64,000 nt of DNA from Enterococcus hermanniensis (GCF_001885945.1 NZ_JXKQ01000005.1:124001-188000); one strand, 5' to 3'; positions 35,482-45,728 are shown, counted from the stretch's first letter. Notes: a model not told the origin generated them from the letters alone. Made by a program: numbers and translations.

Positions 35482-36837
35482 CTACTTTTGTAAAGCTTCA
35501 ACTAAGGTAAATAAGCCCATTCCATTGCTACCTTTCAACACAATACTATCTTCAGCTTGCAGACTTTCCTGGACCGCTTCAATCAATTGTGCTTTTTCAG
35601 TTTTAGCAAAATAATGAATCTTAAGATTTTGATAACGATCTGCTAACGCAATTTTTAAGGCCTTCATTTCTTCACCATATAAGAAAATTTCTTGAAAGTC
35701 TTGTTCATTGATATGGTTGACCATATTTGCATGCAAGGCAGCTGAGTCTTCCCCTAGTTCCAACATATCTGCTAAAACAGCAATCCGACGACCTTCAGTA
35801 GGAAGTTTGGCAAACGTATCTAATACTAATGCCATCGCTGTCGGATTTGCATTATAAACATCGCTTAAGATATCCGCGCCATTTTTAGCTTTCAGCCATT
35901 GCGTACGATTTTGAGTCACTTGAACATAGGCTAGTCCTTGGAAAATCTCTTCATTAGTCAAACCATACCAGCGACCGATCGCTAAAGCAATCAAGGCATT
36001 TTGAACATTGTAGCTGCCTGGTAACGGGATTTGATATCCACTATCATCGACTGAAAAAACAGTTGCGCCTTTGTTTTCATTTAAGATCGTAGCAGAAATA
36101 TCACCTTGTTGGATGCCGAAGGTTTCAATCGTTTGTGATAGCGAATGAATACGATCTTCTAAAAGGGGTTCATCTGCAGGAACGATCAACAAGCCATCAG
36201 GTGCTAAGCCGGTAGTGATTTCCATTTTAGCATCTGCAATTTTTTCTCTTGAGCCTAAGTTTTCAATATGTGCTTCACCAATGATGGTAATGGCAGCCAC
36301 AGCTGGTTCTGCTAACTCAGACAATACACTGATCTCATTTTCATGATCCATACCCATTTCAAGAATCAACTTTTCAGTTCCTTCTGGCATATGTAAAATC
36401 GTGTAAGGCAAGCCGATATCATTATTATAGTTTCCTTGAGTTTTATACGTCCGATATTTTCGACTGAGAACAGATTCAGTCATATCTTTTGTCGTCGTCT
36501 TCCCATTAGATCCAGTAATAGCGATCACATCTGGATTTTCTTCTAATAAATAATAACTTGCTAATGCTTGAAAAGCGGCAAGTGTATCATTTACCAAAAT
36601 AACTGCAATCCCTTCTGGTGCAGTTGCGGGATCATTACTCCATAATGTTGCAGTCGCCCCGTTTTCAATTGCTTTTGACACGAAATCATGACCATCATTT
36701 TTCCCTTTTAACGGAATAAATAGATCGCCGTTTGAAATTTTGCGCGTATCGAATTCGACACCAGTAACGGTCACCTCATTTTCCGTCAATACTTCACCTT
36801 GAACGGCTTTGCTGATGATTGTCGTTGTAAAATTCAT
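35482..36837 (-). CDS. murF: UDP-N-acetylmuramoyl-tripeptide--D-alanyl-D-alanine ligase
   Basis: Adds D-Ala-D-Ala to the muramoyl tripeptide in the cytosol. 451 residues with Mur-ligase ATP site ITGSNGKTTTKDM (about 107-119), LEMGMDHENEI, and NAL-type uridine region VYNANPTAM. The GGGAGG site lies six bases before the ATG. It follows ddl, whose product is its substrate; the terminator after ddl suggests separate transcription of the two genes. Confidence 0.95.
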   Translation of the reverse strand: MNFTTTIISKAVQGEVLTENEVTVTGVEFDTRKISNGDLFIPLKGKNDGHDFVSKAIENGATATLWSNDPATAPEGIAVILVNDTLAAFQALASYYLLEENPDVIAITGSNGKTTTKDMTESVLSRKYRTYKTQGNYNNDIGLPYTILHMPEGTEKLILEMGMDHENEISVLSELAEPAVAAITIIGEAHIENLGSREKIADAKMEITTGLAPDGLLIVPADEPLLEDRIHSLSQTIETFGIQQGDISATILNENKGATVFSVDDSGYQIPLPGSYNVQNALIALAIGRWYGLTNEEIFQGLAYVQVTQNRTQWLKAKNGADILSDVYNANPTAMALVLDTFAKLPTEGRRIAVLADMLELGEDSAALHANMVNHINEQDFQEIFLYGEEMKALKIALADRYQNLKIHYFAKTEKAQLIEAVQESLQAEDSIVLKGSNGMGLFTLVEALQK

Positions 36838-36906
36838 GGTGTTCCTCCCATATTAATTGTCTCTAGCTACAAGAATAGAATGTTTTTACTAAAAATATTC
36901 TATTAG

Positions 36907-36940
36907 GAAAAAAGGAGTGCGACATACTTTTGTCACACTC
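36907..36940 (-). terminator. Terminator of ddl
   Basis: GAGTGCGACA (36915-36924) pairs with TGTCACACTC (36931-36940) with one mismatch; T-run on the minus strand. Confidence 0.75.
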
Positions 36941-36973
36941 ACATTTTAAGTTCTTACTGTGATATAACGTGGC

Positions 36974-38047
36974 TTAATTATTCAAATGCAAAGCAGCTTT
37001 CATTTCGTGACGTTTCAATCCTAATTGAATCAATTCCTCAATCAAATCACTGTACTTCAATCCCATATTTTCCCATAATAGCGGGTACATACTGAACTCA
37101 GTAAAACCGGGCATGGTATTTAGTTCATTCAAGAATAATTCATTTTTATTCGTCAAGAAGAAATCACAGCGACTAAGACCGGATCCGCCTAACATCGTAT
37201 AAGCCAATTTAGCATAGTCACGAGCTTTTTCCATAACATCTTCTGGTATATCCGCTGGAATCGCCATTTGAATTTTATTATCGATATATTTTGCATTGTA
37301 ATCATAAAAAGCTACTTCTTTTACCACTTCACCTGGTAATGTTGTACGCACATCATCGTTTCCTAAAACAGCTACCTCAATTTCACGAGCATCAATTCCT
37401 TGTTCGACCAAGGCACGAGAATCATAGAGATACGCTTCTTGTAAAGCATTTTGTAATTCTTCGCGATTTTCAGCTCGAGAGATCCCAACACTTGAACCCA
37501 TATTGGCTGGTTTGATGAACATTGGATACAACAACATGCCTTCGCATTTATCAAAGACTTGTTTTGGATTTTCTTTCCATTGATTCTTTAAGACAGGCAC
37601 GTAAGGTACTTGTGGAATGCCACCTGCTTGTAAAATATACTTTGTCATGATTTTATCCATTGCACATGCACTAGTCATTACACCAGTACCTACATACGGC
37701 ATATCCAATGTTTCTAAGAACCCTTGGATCGTTCCATCTTCACCGTTTGGTCCGTGCAAAACAGGAAAGACAATCGCATTGTCTTCTTTGATTTCACCAG
37801 CTCCGATTACTCGACCGCTAAATCCTTCTACGACATTACCTGTTGGATCCCATGTTAAGCGCAACACTTCATCTGTTTCTGGTGCTTCCGTTAGCAACGG
37901 GCCTTTGACCCATTGACCGGTTTTATCAATATAAACAAGTTGGACTTGATAATAATCAAAATAAACCGCAGAAATTACTGAAAAAGCCGATAGAATCGCT
38001 ACATCATGCTCTGGACTCTTCCCACCATAAAGTAAAATAATTTTCAA
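36974..38047 (-). CDS. ddl: D-alanine--D-alanine ligase
   Basis: Joins two D-alanines with ATP, the precursor targeted by vancomycin. 357 residues: start KIILLYGGKSPEHDVAILSA, FPVLHGPNGEDGTIQGF, PMFIKPANMGSSVGIS and the omega loop FYDYNAKYIDNK with the Tyr that is typical for D-Ala-D-Ala rather than D-Ala-D-Lac ligases. I chose the TTG at 38047 because GGAGG lies eight bases before it and the protein then begins like other Ddl enzymes; the ATG at 38080 would add eleven residues. Confidence 0.93.
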   Translation of the reverse strand: MKIILLYGGKSPEHDVAILSAFSVISAVYFDYYQVQLVYIDKTGQWVKGPLLTEAPETDEVLRLTWDPTGNVVEGFSGRVIGAGEIKEDNAIVFPVLHGPNGEDGTIQGFLETLDMPYVGTGVMTSACAMDKIMTKYILQAGGIPQVPYVPVLKNQWKENPKQVFDKCEGMLLYPMFIKPANMGSSVGISRAENREELQNALQEAYLYDSRALVEQGIDAREIEVAVLGNDDVRTTLPGEVVKEVAFYDYNAKYIDNKIQMAIPADIPEDVMEKARDYAKLAYTMLGGSGLSRCDFFLTNKNELFLNELNTMPGFTEFSMYPLLWENMGLKYSDLIEELIQLGLKRHEMKAALHLNN

Positions 38048-38147
38048 CTGAATGTCCTCCATTACTTTCTGATCTTTCATATTTTAGCATAAAAACTGGA
38101 ATCTCCAAAAAAAAGTTTTACAAGTATTACGAAGCGTATCATTTATG

Positions 38148-38597
38148 TTACAACAAATCGCTTGAAATCAAGTCTTCTAGGGATTTCTTAAAATGAACAC
38201 GATCTTCATTTGTAAAAGGTTTTGGTCCTTTTGTTCGTTGCTTCGCTTGCCGCATTTTACTACCGATAAATCGTTGGGTCAATAAAGAATCAATGTTCAT
38301 CGTGGTATATTCCATACCTGATTGATGCACGACATGTGCTGCTTTCACTAATGTCAAAGAAGCTAAACCATAATCTTGTGTGATCAATATGTCTGTTGGT
38401 TGGATCACAGAAACAATTTTAAAATCAGCAGAATCCGCGCCTCGATCAACATAGATAAAATCTACGAACTCCGGATACTCTTTTCTCGAATAATGATCGA
38501 TACTGGTTACAATCAGTACTGGCAATGAAAATTTCTTTGCTACTTCGATCGTTGTATCTTTCACTGGTGAACCATCACCATCAATAATCAAACGCAT
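38148..38597 (-). CDS. YaiI/YqxD (UPF0178) family protein, NYN/PIN-like
   Basis: 149 residues of a conserved bacterial family with a predicted nuclease-like fold: starts IIDGDGSPVKDTTIEVAKKF, contains VDRGADSADFKIV and TQDYGLASL, with Asp residues in the usual places. No reaction is proven for the family to my knowledge. The start lies inside the 3' end of the upstream membrane protein gene (17-base overlap), so the two are co-transcribed. Confidence 0.85.
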   Translation of the reverse strand: MRLIIDGDGSPVKDTTIEVAKKFSLPVLIVTSIDHYSRKEYPEFVDFIYVDRGADSADFKIVSVIQPTDILITQDYGLASLTLVKAAHVVHQSGMEYTTMNIDSLLTQRFIGSKMRQAKQRTKGPKPFTNEDRVHFKKSLEDLISSDLL

Positions 38598-39927
38598 CTT
38601 TACCTAGCCTTTCTACAATATAGACTCCTACTAACAATAAGACGATCGTTGCAAATTTAACGAGATCCATCGTTCCAAAAATTGCTTGCGTATGTAAATT
38701 TTTTGGTAAAAACAGATCTCGAATCGGCAAATCTTTTTCCCATAATGTTGCGCCTAATAAAAACATTAAAATAAACTGATGGGTGATACTGCCTTTATTT
38801 GAGGTTGAATATTTGGCAGTGATTCGTTGCTGTTCAGGAATACTATCGGTTTGATAGTACAAACGGTTCAACCAAGAACTAGTACTTTTCTGAAAAAAGG
38901 TTAAAACAAAAATAGCTATCGGAAAAATAACTCGAATACTTAACAACAATAGACCAACCGTCAAACCAAACAACTGAAAAACTAGTGGATTTTTAGCTTT
39001 TTTTCTTAATTTGCTTGCAAATAATAAGGAGCTAATCGTTGCTAAAACATACGGTAAAAACAAGTATAATTCTTGGGCAGAACTTCCTTTATAAACTGCA
39101 ATATAAAACGCACCGAAAAGAAAAATGAAGTTTCCGATCATTCCATTTAAAAATGTCAGCGCATTTTGCCAAAGCGGTAATTTCCAACGATCTTTAACCT
39201 GATGAATCACCACGATCGCTAAAATAAAAATACTAGCAAACAAAATGATTGAACCATCCAATAATTTTTCATTGAACAGTAAACGGCCACTACGCAATAA
39301 AAATAAAGCACTGAAAAACAAAATGAACCAAACCAATTCCGGAATTGAAAAAACATGTTTAGGCAATTCTTTAAAATCCATTTCATAATGTGGGTAATGC
39401 TTCACAGTATGATAAGCACATATATAATACAACGTAATTATACTCGGCACGATGACCATTTGAACAGGTAAGCTTGCAGTCAGCCCTAAACCTAACGGTG
39501 CTAAAACTACCAAGGCATAAAGATAGCCTTTACCAGTCATCGAGTGAAATCCCTGAGTCTGCTCGTAAAAATTGACACTGGTATTGGCGGCTGGCAGCCA
39601 GGCAGCACTCAATCCTAATAATATGCTACCAAACAAATAACTCGAAAAATAAATCGTTCCGAGTAATGTCAAAAATGCGCCAAAACCTCCGATTAAAAGC
39701 GCCACCATTAACAGCGTATACTGATCGATGGAACGATGCAACCCACGAATCAAAAAAATACCGGTTACACGAAAGGTATAAAATAAAACAAACGGCATTG
39801 CCGTCATAGCAATACTCGAATGAATCAAATGAATAAATAGCAAATACGGGACAATCACTAGGGTATTCGCTAAAACAAATGGCGTAGTTTGAGTAAAGCG
39901 CCGAAAAAAATTCTTGATGGCTTCCAT
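38581..39927 (-). CDS. Polytopic membrane protein of unknown function, MFS-like
   Basis: 448 residues with about 12 hydrophobic segments and short loops; a helix break at about 185-200 separates two halves, which fits a major-facilitator-like layout. No transporter motif is recognised. It lies between the metallophosphoesterase gene (16 bases upstream) and the YaiI-family gene, probably in one operon with both. Confidence 0.7.
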   Translation of the reverse strand: MEAIKNFFRRFTQTTPFVLANTLVIVPYLLFIHLIHSSIAMTAMPFVLFYTFRVTGIFLIRGLHRSIDQYTLLMVALLIGGFGAFLTLLGTIYFSSYLFGSILLGLSAAWLPAANTSVNFYEQTQGFHSMTGKGYLYALVVLAPLGLGLTASLPVQMVIVPSIITLYYICAYHTVKHYPHYEMDFKELPKHVFSIPELVWFILFFSALFLLRSGRLLFNEKLLDGSIILFASIFILAIVVIHQVKDRWKLPLWQNALTFLNGMIGNFIFLFGAFYIAVYKGSSAQELYLFLPYVLATISSLLFASKLRKKAKNPLVFQLFGLTVGLLLLSIRVIFPIAIFVLTFFQKSTSSWLNRLYYQTDSIPEQQRITAKYSTSNKGSITHQFILMFLLGATLWEKDLPIRDLFLPKNLHTQAIFGTMDLVKFATIVLLLVGVYIVERLGKDAFDY

Positions 39928-39943
39928 TAAAACGATCCTTTCG

Positions 39944-40843
39944 TCAATAAGAGATTAAAGTTATCGCTTGGCGAAACTCTTCTATTAAATGTTCTTTTTT
40001 ATAGTCAGCAAAAGCGGCTTGGTTTTTATTCAGGATGCCTCGCATTTTAGTTGGAATGAATACCTCTGCCAATTGATTTTCTAAAATGAAGTCGCGAGTG
40101 ATCCCCCATTCGTAATAATAACCTACTGGGCGGCAACTATAAATCGTCTGGTTAATGACTTGATCAGCAAAGCGTCGATGCGTATGCCCAAAAACCACTT
40201 GCTGGATATTATTATAACGATCCAATAATTCACCTAACGCTTTGGAACCTAAAAAAGCATTTAATTTATTCCAAATTTGATATTTCCCGCTTAAATGAAC
40301 AATAAATTCTGCTTTAGGAACAAAATGAGTCGCTAAAATCACTTGATAATTTTTTTGCGCTAAATCATCTAGTATCAATTTTAATTGCTTTAGAATCGCT
40401 TGATCAACTGTTTGATCGTCAGAAAAACGTTCGATGATCCGATCAAACCAATAAATGTTCTTAGTCGAGCGAATTTTTTTAGAATCAGTCAATTCAGAAA
40501 AGCCATAATCATACCAACCATTAAATCCTAGTAGAACAGTCTTCTCTGTCAATGGTAAATAACGTAAGTTAAGAAAATGACTATCGGGATAATGTTCGAT
40601 CATCTGCTCACCTCGAATATTACCCATCTCATGATTACCTAGATTAAAGGTTGTTGGCATGCCTTTGTGCCGAAAAAAATGATTCACAGCCAAAGTATGC
40701 GCCATTTTATTTGCTGTATCACCCGCAAAGTGCAATCGCGTCACCTTTTTCTCTTGTAACAAATCAAACAATAATGTGAATTCTTCATCGTCAAAGTGAT
40801 TGATATCTGCATGTAGATCCGTAATGATCGCTAGTGTCCCCAT
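39944..40843 (-). CDS. Calcineurin-like metallophosphoesterase
   Basis: 299 residues: metal-binding motifs ITDLHADINH (D-x-H), HFAGDTANK (GD), FNLGNHEMG (GNHE), ATHFVP and FGHTHRR (GHTH) appear in order, so two metals are bound. Likely cytosolic phosphodiesterase or phosphatase; substrate unknown. I chose the ATG at 40843 (AGGGG upstream; the family starts just before the D-x-H motif); the ATG at 40879 would add twelve atypical residues. Confidence 0.85.
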   Translation of the reverse strand: MGTLAIITDLHADINHFDDEEFTLLFDLLQEKKVTRLHFAGDTANKMAHTLAVNHFFRHKGMPTTFNLGNHEMGNIRGEQMIEHYPDSHFLNLRYLPLTEKTVLLGFNGWYDYGFSELTDSKKIRSTKNIYWFDRIIERFSDDQTVDQAILKQLKLILDDLAQKNYQVILATHFVPKAEFIVHLSGKYQIWNKLNAFLGSKALGELLDRYNNIQQVVFGHTHRRFADQVINQTIYSCRPVGYYYEWGITRDFILENQLAEVFIPTKMRGILNKNQAAFADYKKEHLIEEFRQAITLISY

Positions 40844-40976
40844 TTCGACACCCCTTTCTCCTTTGTTCACTTTACACAAAACGAGCTAATATTGCGAATC
40901 AAATGCAAGGAAAATACTTGTGGTTTTTTAGCTTGTGCTATACTTAACTAAAAGGAATATTTTGAGGAGGATGCTT

Positions 40977-41378
40977 ATGGTTACGTATCAAAATTTACAA
41001 ACCGATCTATTGCAAGCGCTTGATCAGCATGTTGATATTTTGAAAGAAGTCGAAGATATCGAAACAGCAGAATTACCCGGTTTTTTATTTATGATGCGCA
41101 GTTTAGGATTTATGTTGGACCGAGCAGCATTGGTCTTAGCTAGTAAAGATGATGACGAAATGTACTACATGATGTTTGAATACTACCTATTGTTGAATGA
41201 GTTAAAACTAAATCTAGCCATGAATTTTTCTTATGCTACACTGCAAGGTGCACCCTTGATCGATACTGTTGATCGCTTTCCTAATACGTATGAAAAAGAG
41301 ATGAAACATTGGTGGGAAGCACGGACTGGCTTAATTGTTGAAGAAACGAAACAAACGATTCAACTCGAAGAAATCTAA
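40977..41378 (+). CDS. Conserved-looking hypothetical protein, helical, 133 residues
   Basis: Soluble, mainly helical and acidic, with LLQALDQHVDILKEVEDIE near the start and MYYMMFEYYLLLNELKLNLAMNF in the middle. I do not recognise the family. Strong GAGGAGG six bases before the ATG at 40977 decides the start. It is divergent from the metallophosphoesterase operon and ends at a strong terminator. Confidence 0.7.
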   Translation: MVTYQNLQTDLLQALDQHVDILKEVEDIETAELPGFLFMMRSLGFMLDRAALVLASKDDDEMYYMMFEYYLLLNELKLNLAMNFSYATLQGAPLIDTVDRFPNTYEKEMKHWWEARTGLIVEETKQTIQLEEI

Positions 41379-41387
41379 TTCTCTAGA

Positions 41388-41437
41388 AAAAGAGGTTGTG
41401 CCAAAATTTTTTCAAACTTTTGGCACAACCTCTTTTA
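41388..41437. terminator. Bidirectional terminator between the hypothetical gene and gshF
   Basis: AAAAGAGGTTGTGCCAAAA and TTTTGGCACAACCTCTTTT form a 19-bp stem around an 11-nt loop. Confidence 0.92.
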
Positions 41438-43696
41438 GTGTGTTAATTCTGGATATAAGAAACGAAGAACATCCATCGTTAAACGGCGGCTCTTTCCAGC
41501 ATATGGATAGATATGCATATGCATTGCTGGATTGAAGTTAGCTTCAATGATGCCATAATCTTCATGATTTTCATGCGGTTTGTCCTTATCAGGAATAATC
41601 AAATCAATTCCGCTAATGTTAGCTCCCAGTGCCGCAACTGCATCGATAGCAATTTTTTTATAACTTTCATCTACTTCATCGGTAATATCGATTGAATCGC
41701 CACCTGTAGAAACATTCGAATTTTCACGTAAGAAAACTTGGCGACCTTGTTCAGGAACACTATTGATTTGAAGACCTTGCTCTTTCAGCATCAATTGTTC
41801 TAGCGCTCCTAGTTGGATCACTTCCAATGGTGAACGATGATGGGTTCCTCGCAATGGATCTGCATTTTTTTCAGCTACCAATTGACTGATTGTTCGCTCG
41901 CCATCTCCAACAACATTGGCTGGGATACGCAGCAATACAGCTTTGACCTGACCATCGATCACAAAAAATCGATATTCAGTCCCAGGCATAAATTCTTCGA
42001 TGATCACTGCATCATCTTCTGCAAATGCAATTGCTAATCCAGCATTGAAATCTTCGATCGATGTTTCATTTTTAAAGATCGTGATTCCTAGACCATAATT
42101 GGTTGATTTTGGTTTTATCACAAAAGCTTTCTTAGCAAACCGTAAATAAGCTTTTTTCGCTTCTTCAATCGATCCAAAGGTCTCTCCAGCCGGTACTCGG
42201 AAACCAGCGCGAGCTAAAATGGTTTTGGTTACTGTTTTGTTAGCCATGAGTAACGGTGCGATATAGGTATCTTTACTGGTCATGTTGGCATTTTTTACTA
42301 ATTCTTGATGATTTTCATGTTGTAATTTTACAAATTGATCGTGACGGTCCAATACTTCCGCTTCGATGCCGGTTTGGATCGCATCGAATAAAAGGTTCTG
42401 CGTTGATAATTCCATCTCTTGGAAGCCTGCCAATTGGTAGGGATGCGCCCAAGCCTGTTCGTAGAATTTGCGACCCCATTCAGTAGCCACTGCGGCTTGG
42501 CCTTCGTTTTCATCTAAAACAAAAATCCGAGCCGCTAAAGTTTCTTCTGGATGATCCAACCAGTTTTGATACGTACGTACTAAGTCGGATCCTTCCAAAT
42601 CTAATTCTTTGATCATCTGCAACATTTCAGTAAAAATTTGTTGTCCTTCGTCATAAAACGCCGTTGTTTTCGTTGGATGTTCTAAGGAAACTGCATCGCT
42701 GATATGATTTCCTTTTGCTACCCAATCATCTGCTGGTAACTTTTCATCTGTCCATAAGAGATAAAGCATGAATAAATGGATGAATTTGATTTCATCCGCA
42801 TCAATTCCAACTCGATCAAAAGGATTTAAATCGATATTTCTTAATTCAACATACCGGATGCCTGTATGGAAAAGATCGGCAACTTTTTTCCCACCACGCA
42901 TACGAATCGGTGCATAAAATTCTTTTTCTTCTGACAAACGTCCAAGAGCTACATTTTCAGCCAAATCTTGGCTGTAACGAGTCAACGATTCGTAAGAAAC
43001 TTGAACATCTGGTTTATTGACATACCCATATTGACTTGTTCGAATACTACGAACAGGTTCATTCGGACGATCTTCGCTATCAAAATAGCGTGCTTCGCTT
43101 AATGGGCTCGCACCAAATAAATACGTGATCAACCAACGATAACGTAAAAAGTTGCGTGCGATTTTCATATATAAATGCGTCTTAAAATCTTCTAAAGACG
43201 TTTCTTGTGTTTGAGCTAAGAATAGTTGTTCGACGAGGTCCAAACCATATTCAAAGTTAAAATGGATCCCACTGACCATTTGTTTTCTTTTGCCATATTC
43301 GCGTGCCAAATAACGACGATATAAGACATCGGCGTGGTGTTCTAATTTTGCGATTTGGATGTCTTCTTCTTTTTCTGGCAGCGCCGGCGGCATCGAAAAG
43401 GGCCACATCATTTCATCTTTTGGTAAGCTACGCTGAGCTACATCATGGATTGCTTCTAAATAAGCCAGTACTTCCTCCACTGATTCAGTCACCGGTGTGA
43501 TCAACTCTAATTGGGTTTCCGAAAAATCCGTTTGGATATACGGGTGAAAGTTACGATTGCCAACCGTTGAAGGGTGGTTCGATTTCGCCAATTCACCATC
43601 TAAAGTGACACGTTGGCTTTCTTTTTCAATCCCGTATCGCGCTTGCAGCAAGAACGGTCTGACGCTCTCTTGCTCCATCATATTTTTTATGTTCAT
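41435..43696 (-). CDS. gshF: Bifunctional glutamate-cysteine ligase/glutathione synthetase
   Basis: Makes glutathione from Glu, Cys and Gly in two ATP-dependent steps. 753 residues: an N-terminal gamma-glutamylcysteine ligase half (GIEKESQRV; HFNFEYGLD; YVELRNIDLNPF, about residues 1-430) and a C-terminal ATP-grasp half (AFVIKPKSTNYGLGITIF; DAVIIEEFMPGTEYRFFVIDGQ; IIEANFNPAMHMH). The fused form is typical of enterococci, streptococci and Listeria. Expressed alone from an upstream TATAAT-containing region (43723-43728 on the minus strand) with a weak -35 box. Confidence 0.95.
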   Translation of the reverse strand: MNIKNMMEQESVRPFLLQARYGIEKESQRVTLDGELAKSNHPSTVGNRNFHPYIQTDFSETQLELITPVTESVEEVLAYLEAIHDVAQRSLPKDEMMWPFSMPPALPEKEEDIQIAKLEHHADVLYRRYLAREYGKRKQMVSGIHFNFEYGLDLVEQLFLAQTQETSLEDFKTHLYMKIARNFLRYRWLITYLFGASPLSEARYFDSEDRPNEPVRSIRTSQYGYVNKPDVQVSYESLTRYSQDLAENVALGRLSEEKEFYAPIRMRGGKKVADLFHTGIRYVELRNIDLNPFDRVGIDADEIKFIHLFMLYLLWTDEKLPADDWVAKGNHISDAVSLEHPTKTTAFYDEGQQIFTEMLQMIKELDLEGSDLVRTYQNWLDHPEETLAARIFVLDENEGQAAVATEWGRKFYEQAWAHPYQLAGFQEMELSTQNLLFDAIQTGIEAEVLDRHDQFVKLQHENHQELVKNANMTSKDTYIAPLLMANKTVTKTILARAGFRVPAGETFGSIEEAKKAYLRFAKKAFVIKPKSTNYGLGITIFKNETSIEDFNAGLAIAFAEDDAVIIEEFMPGTEYRFFVIDGQVKAVLLRIPANVVGDGERTISQLVAEKNADPLRGTHHRSPLEVIQLGALEQLMLKEQGLQINSVPEQGRQVFLRENSNVSTGGDSIDITDEVDESYKKIAIDAVAALGANISGIDLIIPDKDKPHENHEDYGIIEANFNPAMHMHIYPYAGKSRRLTMDVLRFLYPELTH

Positions 43697-43822
43697 TTGT
43701 TTGTATCCTCCTTCCCAGCTACATTATATAGAAGATTATGGATAAACAGAACGGAAATGCTTAAAAAAAGCTTGTTCACAGTACAAAAATAAATAAGGAT
43801 AACAACTATGATTTTATTTGAA

Positions 43823-43867
43823 CAAAAAAATAGTACTTTCTATAAAATACTCAACCATAGAAAGTAC
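43823..43867 (-). terminator. Terminator retained downstream of the decayed PLP-enzyme gene
   Basis: GTACTTTCTA (43833-43842) pairs with TAGAAAGTAC (43858-43867); on the minus strand a long T-run follows. Confidence 0.8.
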
Positions 43868-43909
43868 CGACTTGTTTTAACTATAAAAATTTGTGTTTAG
43901 CGCTGAGAG

Positions 43910-44123
43910 CTACTGAAGCAAATCATTGGTGAACTCTTCGCTATCTTCAATGCTCGTAGATAAACGTAATAGATTAGGTTACGCCCTACGATTCTTACAA
44001 TTATTGTGAGATATCCACCTGGGTTTGCATGGTTGGATAAGTAATCAACGTTTCAACCTTGCCTAAATTTTCAGCAAAAGCAATCAATTTTAGTTGGGCT
44101 AAAAATTCTTTGATCTTAGTAGC
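43910..44123 (-). pseudogene. Remnant of a cystathionine gamma-synthase/lyase gene (C-terminal end)
   Basis: Conceptual translation on the minus strand gives ATKIKEFLAQLKLIAFAEN, then LGKVETLITYPTMQTQVDISQ, followed by stops, and in another frame NLLRLSTSIEDSEEFTNDLLQ and a TAG at 43910-43912. This is the characteristic end of Cys/Met-metabolism PLP enzymes (SLGGVESLI...P..QTH...LLRLSVGIED..DL). The rest of the gene, including the PLP-lysine, is missing, and at least one frameshift plus several stops are present. The gene's terminator is still in place. It lies directly beyond the AT-rich regulator, so the missing part was probably lost when that gene arrived or by deletion. Confidence 0.8.
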
Positions 44124-44219
44124 AATTAGACTGAGAAAAGAAATGCTCGTTCGAAAGAAAAACTTGAGATCTAAAAAAATCCCTAGCCTTATTCTCTCGA
44201 AAAATCTAAATTCACTTGT

Positions 44220-45728
44220 TCAATTTATTGAAAACTGATTATTATCTAATTTTTCTAAAGCTGATTTTATATTCTCTATTTCACGTTCATCAAAAGGATA
44301 TTCAATATTAAGGTCATAATCATCTCCAAATTTAGGATAATTAGATAATAATAAATCATATTTTTGATAACTACTATCATCAATAAAGATAATATTATAT
44401 TTATACGAAAAATAATTCATAATATATTTTTGAATATAATTTACATATATATCAGAAAAATTTGTATCTATTTTTATTTTAACAGATTTTTTAAAATTTG
44501 AATTTAGACCTAATGAAAAAATCAACATGATGTATCGATCAATTAAATATCTTTCTTTGCTGAAAAAATTAAACTGTAATTCTATTTTCATTTTATCAAT
44601 GATATTTTTTACAACCACAACATATGTAAAATATTCTGAATATACATCCTCAAAATTATAAAAATTATGATCTTTGTAGTATTGAGGGTAAATAGCTGCC
44701 GACAAATGACTTCGAAATATAAATTCGTAACTATCTTCTAAACTAATCTGAGGAATTTCTGAAACATCATTTTGAAATATTTTGAAAAAAGTATCTGTTG
44801 CTTTAAGTATATCTGTTTCTATTTTCCGATGGTATTCAAACAGATATTTTTTTATACTTTCTGATCGATAAAGTATGTCATTTGTCAATAAAATCAAAAT
44901 AAAAAAATAAGTTTCATTACTATCAAAAATTTTATGTCGATACAAAACTTGTTCTATGATGTCATAAAGATTTGGCACATTTGAAAGATACTTATGTCTT
45001 GGTACATACTTCTTAAACTGACTAGCTATTTTTATAGGATATTTCTTCCTATACCTAATAATCAAAATAGATAATCTCGTACTTAAATCATTTATTTTAG
45101 CGAGATTTGTCATATTCAAACGTAAATTATCAATGATGTATTCTATATCCAATCTTATAGAATCTTCATTGAGTAAAAAAAAGCATTCGGGCCAGATATC
45201 ACCATAAAAAATTATTTTACAAGCTTCATAAATACATTCTCTAATGCTTATCTCTTCACCAATTATATTAAACTTTTTTTTATCAATATTTAAATTTAAA
45301 CCACTAAGCAATGATTGGATGTCATCAAAAGCATGATTAATAAAATATTGGCTGACATTCTTTTTGATCATATATTCATGATTGCTTTCATAGCGGTTAA
45401 ACAGTAAATCGATAAATAGTATAATTGTCTCATTTCTTTTAAAAATATGACTTATCAAAAAATTTATATTTGCTTGTTTAGAAATAATTATTTTTACTCC
45501 TCTGTGTTTTTTAAACAACAATGAAAAATCTTCGGAGTTACTTTTGTTGTAATCAAGAATGATTAGTGAAAGATTATTTATATATCTTTGAATACTTCGA
45601 TCAGAGAGTCCTACCTCTTGACTAATTTCTAGTAAGGAATACCATCTATTTTCTTTGGAAATTATTCTTAAAATACGGATCAATACTTGATCTCGTGAAT
45701 CTAATAAATTAAATATTTTCTTTTCCAA
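44220..45728 (-). CDS. AT-rich Mga-like transcriptional regulator
   Basis: About 502 residues. Helix-turn-helix WYSLLEISQEVGLSDRSIQRYINNLSL (about 26-52) followed by a PRD-like middle and an EIIB-like end, as in Mga regulators. The composition is extreme: Ile, Asn, Lys, Phe and Tyr dominate, and DNA is visibly more AT-rich than its neighbours, suggesting transfer. The start is TTG at 45728 with GAAGGAG eight bases before it; frames further upstream would run across a perfect dyad. Targets unknown; the neighbouring oleate hydratase is a candidate. Confidence 0.78.
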   Translation of the reverse strand: MEKKIFNLLDSRDQVLIRILRIISKENRWYSLLEISQEVGLSDRSIQRYINNLSLIILDYNKSNSEDFSLLFKKHRGVKIIISKQANINFLISHIFKRNETIILFIDLLFNRYESNHEYMIKKNVSQYFINHAFDDIQSLLSGLNLNIDKKKFNIIGEEISIRECIYEACKIIFYGDIWPECFFLLNEDSIRLDIEYIIDNLRLNMTNLAKINDLSTRLSILIIRYRKKYPIKIASQFKKYVPRHKYLSNVPNLYDIIEQVLYRHKIFDSNETYFFILILLTNDILYRSESIKKYLFEYHRKIETDILKATDTFFKIFQNDVSEIPQISLEDSYEFIFRSHLSAAIYPQYYKDHNFYNFEDVYSEYFTYVVVVKNIIDKMKIELQFNFFSKERYLIDRYIMLIFSLGLNSNFKKSVKIKIDTNFSDIYVNYIQKYIMNYFSYKYNIIFIDDSSYQKYDLLLSNYPKFGDDYDLNIEYPFDEREIENIKSALEKLDNNQFSIN

